Source: Fusobacterium perfoetens | GTDB lineage: Bacteria > Fusobacteriota > Fusobacteriia > Fusobacteriales > Fusobacteriaceae | Direction of reading: 5' to 3' | DNA: 64,000 nt | NCBI RefSeq assembly: GCF_021531595.1 | Contig: NZ_JADYUD010000011.1 | Coordinates: forward strand, 1 to 64,000 | In this document: positions 27,291 through 36,477 of the stretch, piece after piece | Numbering within the stretch: the first letter of the stretch is position 1 | How the letters are laid out: each line of letters starts with the position of its first letter | Notes under the pieces: model-generated | Told to the model about the DNA's origin: nothing | The model's input: only the letters and a program-made list of their open reading frames with translations | Database searches by the model: none | Position numbers and translations under genes: made by a program

Positions 27291-30080
27291 ATGGATAAAA
27301 AATATAAATTAACAGGTGTCGGTTGCATGAAATGTGTTGCAAAAATAGAAAAAAATATTTCAGAATTAAAAGGCACAGAAAAGGTAAAAGTTGATGTAAA
27401 TACAAAGATAATGGATATTTCTTTTGATGAAGAAAAAATAAGTTTTGACGAGATTAAAGATAAGCTGGAAGAACTTGGATATGGTGTTGAAAGAGAAGTT
27501 TCAGCTAGTGAAGAAATTTCTTGTGAAACTAATATGGAAGAAAATAAATGCAGTGTAAAAGAGGAACAAAAAGATATTTCAGAAGAAAAAACAGATATAG
27601 AAAATATTGAGAAAAAGCAATTTAAACTTTCAGGTGTTACATGTCAGGCTTGTGTAAGAAGGATAGAAACAAAAGTAGGAAAAATGAAAGGTGTGAAATC
27701 AGCTGTAGTAAATCTTGCTACAGAAGAACTTACAGTTTTGTATGACTATGAACAGCTGAATAAAAATGATATAGAAAATGAAGTAAAATCAATTGGATAT
27801 GGGATTGATGAAAAAATAGAAGCTTCAGAACTTTTAGTAAATATAGAAGGAATAAGCTGTCAGGCTTGTGTTGCAAATATAGAAAGAAAGGTAAAAAAGC
27901 TTGATGGAATTATAAGTGCAGAAGTAAATCTTGCTACAAACAGAGGAAGATTTCTTTATGACAGTAAAAGAATAAAGGGTTCAGAGATAATAGGAGTAAT
28001 AAATGGAATCGGAGGGTATAAAGCTGTAAGAAATGAAGAGGCAAAACCTGAAGATGAAATGAAAAAAGAAGAAGAGGCAAAAAAGGAACTGAGAGAATTT
28101 AAAACGGCAATAATTCTTGCAGCGATTGTATTTTATATAACAATGGGGCATATGATAGGCTTTCCTCTTCCAAGTATAATTTCTCCAGATGTAAATCCAA
28201 TAAATTATGCTTTGATTCAGCTAGTGCTTACAATACCTGTAACAATTATAGGAAGAAGATTTTATACAGTGGGAATAAGAGCACTTGTAAAAAGAGCTCC
28301 CAATATGGATTCTTTAATAGCAACAGGAACAGGGGCAGCACTTATTTACAGCATCTATGGAACATATGAAATTATAAAAGGAAATAATGCTTATGTTCAT
28401 GCTCTTTATTATGAATCTGCAGTTGTTATTATTGCCCTTATAATGTTTGGAAAACTTCTTGAAAAGAGAAGTAAGGGAAAAACTTCAGATGCTATTAAAA
28501 AACTTATGGGGCTTCAGTCTAAAAAAGCTTCTCTTGTAAAAAATAATGAAATTGTTCTTGTAGATATAGAAGAAGTGGAAGAAGGAGATATTGTTCTTGT
28601 AAAACCTGGAGAAAGTATTCCAGTTGACGGAAAAGTTGTAGAAGGAAATACTAATGTTGATGAGTCAATGCTTACAGGAGAAAGTATTCCTGTAAGAAAA
28701 AAAGCAGGGGACAATGTTTTTGGAGCTACAATAAATAAAAATGGAAGTATAAAAATAAAAGCTACGGCAATAGGAAAAGATACAGTTCTTGCTAAAATTA
28801 TAAAACTTGTGGAAGATGCTCAAGGTTCAAAAGCTCCTATTGCAAGAATGGCAGATATAATTTCAGGATACTTTGTTCCTGTGGTAATATTTATTGCAGC
28901 AGTATCAAGTATAGTATGGTATGCAGTTGGAAAAACTGGAATAGCAACTCTTCCTATGGCACCTAGTATTTTTGCCCTTACTATATTTATTTCAGTCTTA
29001 GTTATAGCTTGTCCATGCTCTTTAGGGCTTGCAACTCCTACAGCAATAATGGTTGGAACAGGAAGGGGAGCTGAACTTGGAATTTTAATAAAATCAGGTG
29101 AGGCTCTGGAAAAAGCACATAAACTTAATATGATTGTTTTTGATAAAACAGGAACAATTACAGAAGGAAAACCTGTAATAACAGATATTGTAATAGGAGA
29201 TGAAAGCATTTCAGAAGAGGAATTTTTAAGTATTACAGCCTCACTTGAGCAACATTCAGAACATCCTTTAGGAGAAGCTGTAGTTGAAGAAGTTAAGAAA
29301 AGAGGAATAGCTACAAGAAATGTAAAAGATTTCATAAGTATTTCAGGTGAAGGAATAATAGGAGAAGTTGACGGAAAAAAAGTTATTGCAGGAAACTACA
29401 AACTATTTGATAATAATGGTATAATAATTCCTGAAAATAACGAAAGTGAAAGAATGGCAAAAGAAGGAAAGACTCCAATATTTGTTGGAATAGATGGAAA
29501 ATATTCAGGACTTATAGCTGTTGCAGATGTTGTTAAAGAAAATTCAAAAGAAAGTGTAGAACTTTTAAAATCTATGGGACTTAAAGTTGCTATGATAACA
29601 GGAGACAACAGAAAAACAGCTGAAGTTATAGCAGAACAAGTGGGAATAGATATTGTCCTTGCAGAAGTAAGCCCTGAGGATAAATACTTAGAGGTAAAAA
29701 GACTTCAGAATGATGGTATGAAAGTAGGAATGGTAGGAGACGGAATAAATGACTCACCTGCTCTTTCTCAGGCTGATGTAGGTATAGCAGTTGGAGGGGG
29801 AACAGATATTGCAATGGAAAGTGCTGATATAATTCTTATGAAAAAAGATTTAAGAGATGTGGCTGTTGCAATGAAATTAAGTCATGCAGTAATAAAAAAT
29901 ATAAAAGAGAATCTTTTCTGGGCATTTCTATACAACAGCCTTGGAATACCTGTGGCAGCAGGTGCTCTTTACTTAATAACAGGACATCTTTTAAATCCTA
30001 TGATAGCTGGAGGAGCTATGGCAATGAGTTCTGTGTCTGTTGTAACAAATGCTTTAAGACTTAGAAATTTTGGAAAATAA
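27291..30080 (+). CDS. copA: Copper-exporting P1B-type ATPase with three HMA domains
   Basis: The 929-residue pump has three N-terminal metal-binding domains with CxxC sites: GVGCMKC (about residue 8), GVTCQAC (about 116) and GISCQAC (about 188). Eight membrane segments follow, with the ion-path motif [13 protein letters not shown]. The TGES loop, [22 protein letters not shown] and [12 protein letters not shown] are intact. The CPC motif and csoR nearby argue for Cu(I) export. The first HMA domain is separated from the others by an acidic, lysine-rich linker and has an unusual GVGC in place of GMTC. Confidence 0.94.
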   Translation: MDKKYKLTGVGCMKCVAKIEKNISELKGTEKVKVDVNTKIMDISFDEEKISFDEIKDKLEELGYGVEREVSASEEISCETNMEENKCSVKEEQKDISEEKTDIENIEKKQFKLSGVTCQACVRRIETKVGKMKGVKSAVVNLATEELTVLYDYEQLNKNDIENEVKSIGYGIDEKIEASELLVNIEGISCQACVANIERKVKKLDGIISAEVNLATNRGRFLYDSKRIKGSEIIGVINGIGGYKAVRNEEAKPEDEMKKEEEAKKELREFKTAIILAAIVFYITMGHMIGFPLPSIISPDVNPINYALIQLVLTIPVTIIGRRFYTVGIRALVKRAPNMDSLIATGTGAALIYSIYGTYEIIKGNNAYVHALYYESAVVIIALIMFGKLLEKRSKGKTSDAIKKLMGLQSKKASLVKNNEIVLVDIEEVEEGDIVLVKPGESIPVDGKVVEGNTNVDESMLTGESIPVRKKAGDNVFGATINKNGSIKIKATAIGKDTVLAKIIKLVEDAQGSKAPIARMADIISGYFVPVVIFIAAVSSIVWYAVGKTGIATLPMAPSIFALTIFISVLVIACPCSLGLATPTAIMVGTGRGAELGILIKSGEALEKAHKLNMIVFDKTGTITEGKPVITDIVIGDESISEEEFLSITASLEQHSEHPLGEAVVEEVKKRGIATRNVKDFISISGEGIIGEVDGKKVIAGNYKLFDNNGIIIPENNESERMAKEGKTPIFVGIDGKYSGLIAVADVVKENSKESVELLKSMGLKVAMITGDNRKTAEVIAEQVGIDIVLAEVSPEDKYLEVKRLQNDGMKVGMVGDGINDSPALSQADVGIAVGGGTDIAMESADIILMKKDLRDVAVAMKLSHAVIKNIKENLFWAFLYNSLGIPVAAGALYLITGHLLNPMIAGGAMAMSSVSVVTNALRLRNFGK

Positions 30081-30105
30081 TTATTGTTTTCAATATGGAG
30101 GGAAA

Positions 30106-30432
30106 ATGGCTGAAAAAAAAGAAAAATTCAGACTGGAAGCAGAAGAATGTACAGGAAGATATTGTACTTCTGCTGAGACAAAACAGAAACTGAGAGCAAG
30201 ACTTAACAGAATAGAAGGACAAGTAAGAGGGATAGGAAATATGATAGAAAAAGATGCTTACTGTGATGATATTCTTAATCAGATAGCATCAGTGAGAGCT
30301 GCCCTTGCAGGTGTTTCAAAGCAAGTTCTTGAAGGACATTTAAAACACTGTGTTGTTGATGGAATAAAAGAGGGAAGAGAGGAACAAATAATAGAAGAAC
30401 TTATCGCTACTTTAAATAAAATGATGAAATAA
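30106..30432 (+). CDS. csoR: Copper-sensing transcriptional repressor CsoR
   Basis: This small helical regulator of the CsoR/RcnR family has the conserved core LRARLNRIEGQVRGIGNMIEKDAYCDDILNQI (in pieces), and the Cys-His-Cys copper ligands in YCDDI and GHLKHCV. Copper binding releases DNA. ATG 30106 is preferred because GGAGGG lies five bases upstream; an in-frame upstream ATG overlaps the end of copA. The protein is then 108 residues. It likely controls its own operon through the site before copA. Confidence 0.88.
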   Translation: MAEKKEKFRLEAEECTGRYCTSAETKQKLRARLNRIEGQVRGIGNMIEKDAYCDDILNQIASVRAALAGVSKQVLEGHLKHCVVDGIKEGREEQIIEELIATLNKMMK

Positions 30433-30456
30433 GAAATATATTAAGATAAGAAATTG

Positions 30457-30516
30457 AGAAATAAAATTCTCGGTATTAAAAATATCTGATATTTTTTCTT
30501 AGAGAATTTTATTTCT
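30457..30516. terminator. Nested hairpins after csoR
   Basis: A perfect 15-bp inverted repeat, AGAAATAAAATTCTC (30457-30471) with its complement (30502-30516), encloses a second one, AAAAATATC/GATATTTTT (30478-30496). The inner stem leads into a T run, so it is probably the terminator of copA-csoR; the outer arms are unusually long for that role. Confidence 0.55.
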
Positions 30517-30545
30517 AATTTTAAAACTAAATGATGGAGTAAAAT

Positions 30546-31346
30546 ATGAACTATTTTTTATTTTTAAATCACCCAAAAGGTGAAGAAGTATATAAAGTAA
30601 ACGAAGAAAATGAAAGAGCAGCAAGAAAATATTTTAAAACTATTCCTGTTATTGAAACAGAGGCAGAGATACAAGGAAAAAAATATAAGGCTGTAATTGA
30701 TTACGAAATGTTTGCTAAACCTTCAAATTTTGATTGCTTTAACTGCAATATAAACTGTTGCGCAGACAGTCCTTCAAAGCTTTCAAAAGAAAGCAGAAAA
30801 TTTCTTTTTGACAATATGGAAGAATTTGAAAGACTTACTTCAAATACAGAAATTGCAGAAGATATGGGATATGAAGCTTCAGATCTTATGGAAAATTTAG
30901 AAAATGAAGATGGAGAAAGAGATATAATTCCAGAGATAGAAGATGAAACAGAGATGTGTTTTTATGCATATAAAAAAGATAATAAAACTACATTATGTAG
31001 TCTTCATTCTATCTGTCTTGAAAAAGGGATGACAGGAAAAGAAATATGTGACACAAAACCTCTTGTATGTTCTCTTTGGCCTATTGAAATTTTATCTGAA
31101 GAGGATAACTCAGTTCTTTATATAACTCTTCCAGATGATTTTACTAATAGCTTTACAATAGAAGACTATTATACAATCCCTTGTATAAATGAAGATTTTG
31201 TTTCTTCAGCTCTTTTCAGAAGAAAAAACCCCAAAGGTTTTGAAGGAGAATATAAACCTGTTATTGAAACTTACAAAGATACAATAATAAACTGTCTGGG
31301 AGAAAATGTCTATAAAAAAATAAAAGAAAAATTAGATGAAGAATAG
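30546..31346 (+). CDS. Cysteine-cluster protein, DUF3109/YkgJ-like
   Basis: The 266-residue soluble protein has a CFNCNINCC cluster near residue 60 and further cysteines in MCFYAY, TTLCSLHSIC, EICDTKPLVCSLWPIEI and IPCINED. The spacing resembles the YkgJ/DUF3109 group, thought to bind a metal or Fe-S cluster. Its biochemical function is unknown. It stands alone between the copper operon and rplM, with a GATGGAG ribosome site. Confidence 0.65.
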   Translation: MNYFLFLNHPKGEEVYKVNEENERAARKYFKTIPVIETEAEIQGKKYKAVIDYEMFAKPSNFDCFNCNINCCADSPSKLSKESRKFLFDNMEEFERLTSNTEIAEDMGYEASDLMENLENEDGERDIIPEIEDETEMCFYAYKKDNKTTLCSLHSICLEKGMTGKEICDTKPLVCSLWPIEILSEEDNSVLYITLPDDFTNSFTIEDYYTIPCINEDFVSSALFRRKNPKGFEGEYKPVIETYKDTIINCLGENVYKKIKEKLDEE

Positions 31347-31401
31347 GCAGATAAAAAATATAAAATTATTTAAAAAAGTCTTTTAAAATAAATTAAAGAT
31401 G

Positions 31402-31430
31402 TTGACATTATTAAGGAAATCGGATATAAT
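31402..31430 (+). promoter_or_regulatory. Strong promoter of rplM-rpsI
   Basis: A perfect TTGACA (31402-31407), 17-bp gap and perfect TATAAT (31425-31430). Transcription should start near 31437, leaving a leader of about 70 nt. Confidence 0.9.
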
Positions 31431-31436
31431 ATTACG

Positions 31437-31500
31437 GTAAATTAACCTTTCCCACAAAGGACCGTTGCGTTATATTATGAAAATATAACTTATTTTAGGA
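31437..31500 (+). promoter_or_regulatory. Candidate structured leader of rplM
   Basis: The leader can form CCTTT-CCCAC-AAAGG (31446-31460) and TTATATT-ATGA-AAATATAA (31470-31489), followed by the ribosome site TTAGGAGG. Autoregulatory leaders before L13 genes are known; whether this belongs to such a class needs a covariance-model search. Confidence 0.4.
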
Positions 31501-31508
31501 GGAAAAAA

Positions 31509-31943
31509 GTGAATAAATACACTGTAATGCAAAGAAAAGAAGATGTAGTTAGAGATTGGTACCACTACGACGCTGAAGGAGTTGTTTTAGGAAGATTAGC
31601 AGTAGAAGTTACTAAAAAATTAATGGGAAAAGAAAAAGTTTCTTTCACTCCACATATTGACGGAGGAGACTATGTTATCGTAACAAACATTGAAAAATTA
31701 GTAGTTACTGGAAACAAAATGAAAGACAAACTTTACTATAGACATTCTGGATTCCCTGGAGGAATTAAGAAAAGAACTTTAGAAGAAGTTTTAAATGTTA
31801 AACCAGAAGATGCTTTAATGCTAGCTGTAAAAAGAATGCTTCCAAAAAACAGATTAGGAAGACAGCAATTAACAAGATTAAGATTATTTGTTGGTGCTGA
31901 ACACGATCACGCAGCACAAAAACCAGTAAAGGCTGAAATTTAA
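31509..31943 (+). CDS. rplM: 50S ribosomal protein L13
   Basis: The 144-residue protein contains [25 protein letters not shown], the [17 protein letters not shown] segment and [19 protein letters not shown], all standard L13. It starts at GTG after TTAGGAGGAAAA and precedes rpsI, the usual pair. Confidence 0.97.
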   Translation: MNKYTVMQRKEDVVRDWYHYDAEGVVLGRLAVEVTKKLMGKEKVSFTPHIDGGDYVIVTNIEKLVVTGNKMKDKLYYRHSGFPGGIKKRTLEEVLNVKPEDALMLAVKRMLPKNRLGRQQLTRLRLFVGAEHDHAAQKPVKAEI

Positions 31944-31956
31944 GGGGGTATTAACA

Positions 31957-32355
31957 GTGGCAGATATGAATCAATGTAGAGGAACTGGAAGAAGAAAAAC
32001 TTCTGTAGCAAGAGTAAGATTAATTCCTGGAGAAAAAGGAATTGTAATAAACGGTAAAGAAATGGCTCAATACTTTGGAGGAAGAGAAATCCTTTCTAAA
32101 ATAGTTGAACAGCCTTTAGTTTTAACTGAAACTTTAGATAAATACCAAGTAATCGTAAATGTTTACGGTGGAGGAAATGCTGGACAAGCTGGAGCAATCA
32201 GACACGGAATTTCTAGAGCATTACTTGAAGCTGATGAAACATTAAGAGGAGCTTTAAAAGAAGCTGGATTCTTAACAAGAGATTCAAGAATGGTTGAAAG
32301 AAAGAAATACGGAAAGAAAAAAGCAAGAAGATCACCTCAATTCTCAAAAAGATAA
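31957..32355 (+). CDS. rpsI: 30S ribosomal protein S9
   Basis: The 132-residue protein has [45 protein letters not shown] and the C-terminal [17 protein letters not shown], whose tail contacts P-site tRNA. The start is GTG with AAGGGGG upstream. Confidence 0.97.
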   Translation: MADMNQCRGTGRRKTSVARVRLIPGEKGIVINGKEMAQYFGGREILSKIVEQPLVLTETLDKYQVIVNVYGGGNAGQAGAIRHGISRALLEADETLRGALKEAGFLTRDSRMVERKKYGKKKARRSPQFSKR

Positions 32356-32372
32356 TTGTTGGAAGATTACAG

Positions 32373-32406
32373 ACCTCACAAACCTTGTGTTTGTGGGGTT
32401 TTTTGT
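32373..32406 (+). terminator. Terminator of rplM-rpsI
   Basis: CCTCACAAAC pairs with GTTTGTGGGG (one wobble) and is followed by TTTTTT. Confidence 0.92.
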
Positions 32407-32697
32407 TTATATGGATATTGAAAAAATAATAAAATATTACTCTTGTTATGTAGAAAATAGGTAACAAAAAATATTTATGCTGGCTTATATTAAAATAAAA
32501 TTCTTTTTATTTTAATAATAATGTTAGTTAGAAATGAGAAATAAAATTTTTGAAAAATATGAATATAGAATTAAAAGATATTCTGATATCTGAATATAAA
32601 AGTAACTTCACTAATATTTATAAATGTAAGAAAGATTAGGTATTTATTAGTTTTGATTTTTATTTATACAAAATTTTTTATATACCTCAATTTTAAT
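32407..32697. other. Gene-free AT-rich stretch
   Basis: About 290 bases between convergent transcription units. No gene, tRNA or clear promoter is visible. It contains fragments of an AAATAAAATT-type sequence (around 32490-32550) like those in several other intergenic stretches here. Confidence 0.6.
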
Positions 32698-32743
32698 GAA
32701 AAAACTGTACCCTCACTTATTATTTTAAGATTTTGGGTACAGT
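32698..32743 (-). terminator. Terminator of the minus-strand PLP-enzyme operon
   Basis: ACTGTACCC (32704-32712) and GGGTACAGT (32735-32743) form a 9-bp perfect stem. On the minus strand it ends in TTTTTTC, after the last gene of the operon. Confidence 0.8.
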
Positions 32744-32770
32744 ATAAATTTAATTTATAATATTTTAATT

Positions 32771-33967
32771 TTACTTATAAGCAGCTTCAAGAGCTTGAGT
32801 AAAGTCATTTATTAAATCTTGAGTATTTTCTATTCCTACTGATATTCTTAAAAGACCATCACTTATTCCAATAGCGAGTCTTTCTTCTCTTGTCATGTCA
32901 CTATGAGAACTCATAACAGGATAAGCTATAGAAGTTCTATACCCTCCAAGAGTCATTGCATAATGAGCAAGTTTTAAGTTTCTCATAAATTTATTCATTT
33001 TTTCTAAGTCTTCAGGAAGTTCAATACTCATCATACCACCATAATAATCTCCAAATTGTTCATGTGCTAATGTGTGTTGAGGATTACTTTTAAGACTTGG
33101 ATGATTTACTTTAAGGACATAAGGTGATTTTTCAAGTGCAGCAGCAAGAGCTGAAGCATTTTCACATTGCTTTTTAATTCTAAGTTCTAGAGTTCTCATT
33201 CCTCTCATTGTAAGCCAGCTTGTAAAAGGATCAGATTGAGTTCCAAGAAGAACTTGAAGATTATATATTTTTTTTATAAGTTCAGCTTTACCTGTAACAG
33301 CACCACATACAGCATCACTATGTCCATTTGCAAATTTTGTAAGAGAATTTACAACAAGGTCAGCTCCAAGTTTTAAAGGCTTTACTAAAGCTCCTGTCAT
33401 AAATGTATTGTCAACTATTAAAAGAGCATTATTTTTATGAGCAATTTCAGCTACAGCTTTTAAATTTGGTACTCCTATTAATGGATTTGAAACAGTTTCA
33501 GTGTATAACATAACTGTATTTGGTCTTATATTAGATTTTACTTCTTCTAAATCAGTAAAATCAACAAATGTAGTTTCAACGCCATATTTTCCAAGAATAT
33601 TTGTAAATATTTCAATAGTTTCTCCATAAAGAGTTTTATCAGAAAGAATATGGTCTCCAGCTTTAGTGTGAGCTATAACAGCAGATGAAATTGCAGCCAT
33701 ACCAGAAGAACATCCAATAGAATCTTCTCCTCCTTCCACATAATTCATTAATTCTATAAGAGCAGTTCTATTTGGGTTTCTATTTCTATTATAGCAAAAT
33801 CCTTTTTCATCATATCTTTTTTGAAGATCTGCAAGATCTTCAACATTATGTGCTGTTGACATATGTATTGGAAGAGCTTCTGGATTAGATGCAGATAATC
33901 TAAAATATGCACCAGCTTCAAGAATATTTGTTTCAAATGATAAAGTTTCATCAAAATCTTTAAACAT
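32771..33967 (-). CDS. Trans-sulfuration-family PLP enzyme (C-S lyase-like), copy 1
   Basis: The 398-residue protein has the Cys/Met-metabolism PLP fold: GCSSGMAAISSA for phosphate binding, VDNTFMTGAL with the pyridine-contact Asp, and the PLP lysine in NSLTKFANGHSD. Members include methionine gamma-lyase, cystathionine enzymes and O-acylhomoserine sulfhydrylases. Here the usual NPT is replaced by NPNRTAL, and the residue after YG that is Cys in methionine gamma-lyase is Glu (YGETIEIF), so the substrate is uncertain. It is the last gene of a three-gene operon with a DUF819 protein and an M14 deacylase. A related copy lies divergently at 36478. Confidence 0.85.
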   Translation of the reverse strand: MFKDFDETLSFETNILEAGAYFRLSASNPEALPIHMSTAHNVEDLADLQKRYDEKGFCYNRNRNPNRTALIELMNYVEGGEDSIGCSSGMAAISSAVIAHTKAGDHILSDKTLYGETIEIFTNILGKYGVETTFVDFTDLEEVKSNIRPNTVMLYTETVSNPLIGVPNLKAVAEIAHKNNALLIVDNTFMTGALVKPLKLGADLVVNSLTKFANGHSDAVCGAVTGKAELIKKIYNLQVLLGTQSDPFTSWLTMRGMRTLELRIKKQCENASALAAALEKSPYVLKVNHPSLKSNPQHTLAHEQFGDYYGGMMSIELPEDLEKMNKFMRNLKLAHYAMTLGGYRTSIAYPVMSSHSDMTREERLAIGISDGLLRISVGIENTQDLINDFTQALEAAYK

Positions 33968-34009
33968 ATAAATACCTCCATATTTTAAAATATATTTATT
34001 TGACTATAT

Positions 34010-35185
34010 TTATAATACACGCAGAATTTGTGCTAAAATTAAAACAACATATGTTCCAACAATATTACCTATGAATCCCATTAAAACTCCGAAAGAAATA
34101 TAATTAGGATTATGTTGGGCTGCTATAATAGGAGCAGAAGATACTCCACCAATATTAGCCATAGAAGCTACATGAGCTGTGAATAAATCAAATTTAAATA
34201 TTTTACTAGCTAAAAGCATTCCAATAAGGTGTACAAACAAGAAAATGAAACAGAAAATAATAAATACAGGAGCACCAGTACATTCTTTTAAATTAGACCA
34301 TGAAGCAGTATTAGCAAGACTTAAATATAAAAATACATTTGCAACTGTTGCAGCTGATTTTAAATGATGAAATCTAGTCATTCCTAATGAAATTCCTATA
34401 AGAGAAGAAATTAAAACTCTCCATGTTGAAATGCTCATAAAAGAATTTGTTGGCATTTTGCTAGAAATAAAATGTGTTATCCATGCTCCAGCAAAAGCGA
34501 CAGCAGCTAGTGTTAATAATTCTGTAAAATTTGGTGCAGTATTATCTTTTTTTTCTTGTTCTTTTCCTATTCTTGCAGCTATTTCTTCCAAAACGGATGT
34601 ATCTGCTTTCATTTTTTTATTAAACCAAGTAGTCATAGCATGACTACATGTAGAAAGTAAGAATGCAAACCAAATAGTATACCCAAAAGTATCCATTAAA
34701 ACACAATATGCAAAATCACTACCAGTTACTCCTAAAGCAGCAGCAGCGGCATTCATATTTAATGTATCTCCTATAAATGTTCCAGCTCCAGCACCACATA
34801 TAGCCCAAGCAAAATCAGGAAGCCATTTTTTTAAAACAATAAAAGCTACAATGAATCCAATACAAATAGAAATAGTTCCACAGAAAAATGCTAATATCAT
34901 GCGAGGTCCTAATTTTAATACTTGTCTTACATCACAAGTCAATAAAAACATACAAAGCATTAAAGGTAAAAAATCTTTACTAATCATAGATCTTGCGCCA
35001 TTTAGGCTATCAGAATTTCCATCAAAAAGTCCAAATGTAGCAAATAGAGACATTCCAACAAATATCCATAAAATTGCAGGGAATACTTGAAATAATTTTA
35101 AATGTCCATATTTATCAGTTATTATAAAAACTATTGCCATGAAAATAAGTAAAAAAGATATATAACCAAAGCCAGTTGTTATCAT
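34010..35185 (-). CDS. DUF819-family membrane protein (putative transporter)
   Basis: The 391-residue protein has about ten to twelve hydrophobic segments and the glycine/alanine-rich stretches GAGAGTFIGDTLNMNAAAAALG and ASMANIGGVSSAPIIAAQHNP typical of the DUF819 (YjcL-like) family. Its function is not established; the repeat-like halves suggest a carrier. Its place between the deacylase and the PLP enzyme suggests it imports their substrate, which is inference. A CCTCC complement (minus-strand GGAGGGATAAT) gives the ribosome site. Confidence 0.78.
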   Translation of the reverse strand: MITTGFGYISFLLIFMAIVFIITDKYGHLKLFQVFPAILWIFVGMSLFATFGLFDGNSDSLNGARSMISKDFLPLMLCMFLLTCDVRQVLKLGPRMILAFFCGTISICIGFIVAFIVLKKWLPDFAWAICGAGAGTFIGDTLNMNAAAAALGVTGSDFAYCVLMDTFGYTIWFAFLLSTCSHAMTTWFNKKMKADTSVLEEIAARIGKEQEKKDNTAPNFTELLTLAAVAFAGAWITHFISSKMPTNSFMSISTWRVLISSLIGISLGMTRFHHLKSAATVANVFLYLSLANTASWSNLKECTGAPVFIIFCFIFLFVHLIGMLLASKIFKFDLFTAHVASMANIGGVSSAPIIAAQHNPNYISFGVLMGFIGNIVGTYVVLILAQILRVL

Positions 35186-35208
35186 ATTATCCCTCCTAAT
35201 GTTTAAAA

Positions 35209-36168
35209 TTAAATACCATATGTAATAATAGGATCATCTTTATTTATTGCTAGTGATGTTGTCATGAAAAGAATAATACTATCAAAATCAGAATAATATT
35301 CTGCTAAAGTTTTACCAAAAACATCTTTAATTTCTCCTATTTTTTGTCCTTTTTTTACTCTTTCTTCAAGCTTTACACAAGGATACCAGCAACCAGAAGT
35401 AGTCGCATCAAGATAAACAGCTTTTGTAATTAAGGTAGGTTTTTCTAAAATTGATATAGGAGTCTCTGGTAAAATTTGAAGGAAACGCATAATATTTTTA
35501 ATATCATTTTTATAATTTTCAACTTCTTCTTTAGACCATAATCCTCTTCCGCCTCTTTCAATTAATAAAGATGGAATGCCTCTAATAGCAGCAGAATTAT
35601 AAGCACCAGTAGTAGCACTTGATTTTACTTTATATTTAGCATTAAGAAAATTTGTAGCAAGCTCTGCATAGGCTAAAGCATCTTTATTTTCCCCTATACC
35701 TGGATAATATACATATGGAGGAAGATATTCATGAATATCTCCACCATGAATATCTAAATAGAAGTCTGCTTTATCTTGATATTCTGTGGTCAAAACATAT
35801 GCAATTTTATCACCTAATGTTCCCTCTGGATTTCCAGGGAAAAGTCTATTTATATTTTTTCCATCTTCGGGAAGAATATAAGAAATTCTTGCATAGTAAG
35901 CTGAAATATTAACAGGATGTATTATTATTATTTGTCCTGAAATTTTTTGAGGATCAATTTCTTGAGCTAACTCTATAGCAGCTTCAATACAAGGATATTC
36001 TCCACCATGTATTCCACTTGTTATTAGTAAAGTCTTTCCTTCTTTACTACCATTAATAACAGTTAACGGAAAATTATAGTCTGTGTCTAAAACTTTAGCA
36101 AATCCTGTTTTTTTCTCTCCAGCAGAAACAATCAATCCTCCATAATTTATAGTTTCTTTTATATTCAT
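35209..36168 (-). CDS. Succinylglutamate desuccinylase/aspartoacylase-family (M14) hydrolase
   Basis: The 319-residue protein carries the zinc motifs SGIHGGEYPCIEA (His and Glu) and DFYLDIHGGDIHEY (second His), then IPSLLIERGGRG with a likely catalytic Glu. The C-terminus has a beta-barrel domain with VKKGQKIGEIKDVFGKTLAEY. Such enzymes remove acyl groups from amino acids. ATG 36168 is chosen for its GGAGGGAGC upstream; a longer in-frame start has none. As first gene of the operon it may release an amino acid that the PLP enzyme then splits; the actual substrate is unknown. Confidence 0.82.
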   Translation of the reverse strand: MNIKETINYGGLIVSAGEKKTGFAKVLDTDYNFPLTVINGSKEGKTLLITSGIHGGEYPCIEAAIELAQEIDPQKISGQIIIIHPVNISAYYARISYILPEDGKNINRLFPGNPEGTLGDKIAYVLTTEYQDKADFYLDIHGGDIHEYLPPYVYYPGIGENKDALAYAELATNFLNAKYKVKSSATTGAYNSAAIRGIPSLLIERGGRGLWSKEEVENYKNDIKNIMRFLQILPETPISILEKPTLITKAVYLDATTSGCWYPCVKLEERVKKGQKIGEIKDVFGKTLAEYYSDFDSIILFMTTSLAINKDDPIITYGI

Positions 36169-36263
36169 AAAGCTCCCTCCAATCAGCAATTTTTAATATA
36201 ACATAAAGTGTAACTATATGGCCAAAATAGTTTTCATGTTTTGTATAATAGAATTTTATTTTC

Positions 36264-36283
36264 TATAGTAACTATAGAGTCAA
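36264..36283 (-). promoter_or_regulatory. Promoter/operator box of the minus-strand operon
   Basis: On the minus strand this reads TTGACTCTATAGTTACTATA, in which TTGACT is a good -35 and the rest fills the spacer. It differs at two of 20 positions from the box facing the other way at 36389. A partial third copy, GTAACTATA, is at 36210-36218, near the gene start. Confidence 0.7.
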
Positions 36284-36388
36284 GAGTAAAAATAAAAAAA
36301 GTTCAAATTAAAAATAAATTGATTTATTTTTAGTCTAAAAAGCACAAAAGTAAACGAATAAATAATTTTAAAAAAGCTAAAAAAATAT

Positions 36389-36408
36389 TTGACTCTATTG
36401 CTACTATA
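36389..36408 (+). promoter_or_regulatory. Promoter/operator box of the plus-strand PLP-enzyme gene
   Basis: TTGACTCTATTGCTACTATA embeds a -35 (TTGACT); an AATAAA element follows at 36412-36417 with 17-bp spacing. The same 20-bp arrangement, 18 of 20 identical, faces away at 36264-36283. Both promoters probably answer to one regulator. Confidence 0.7.
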
Positions 36409-36477
36409 TAGAATAAACTTACAATATAAAAGAAAAACAATTAAATTTCAATTAATTTTTTTAAGGAGGATTATAAC

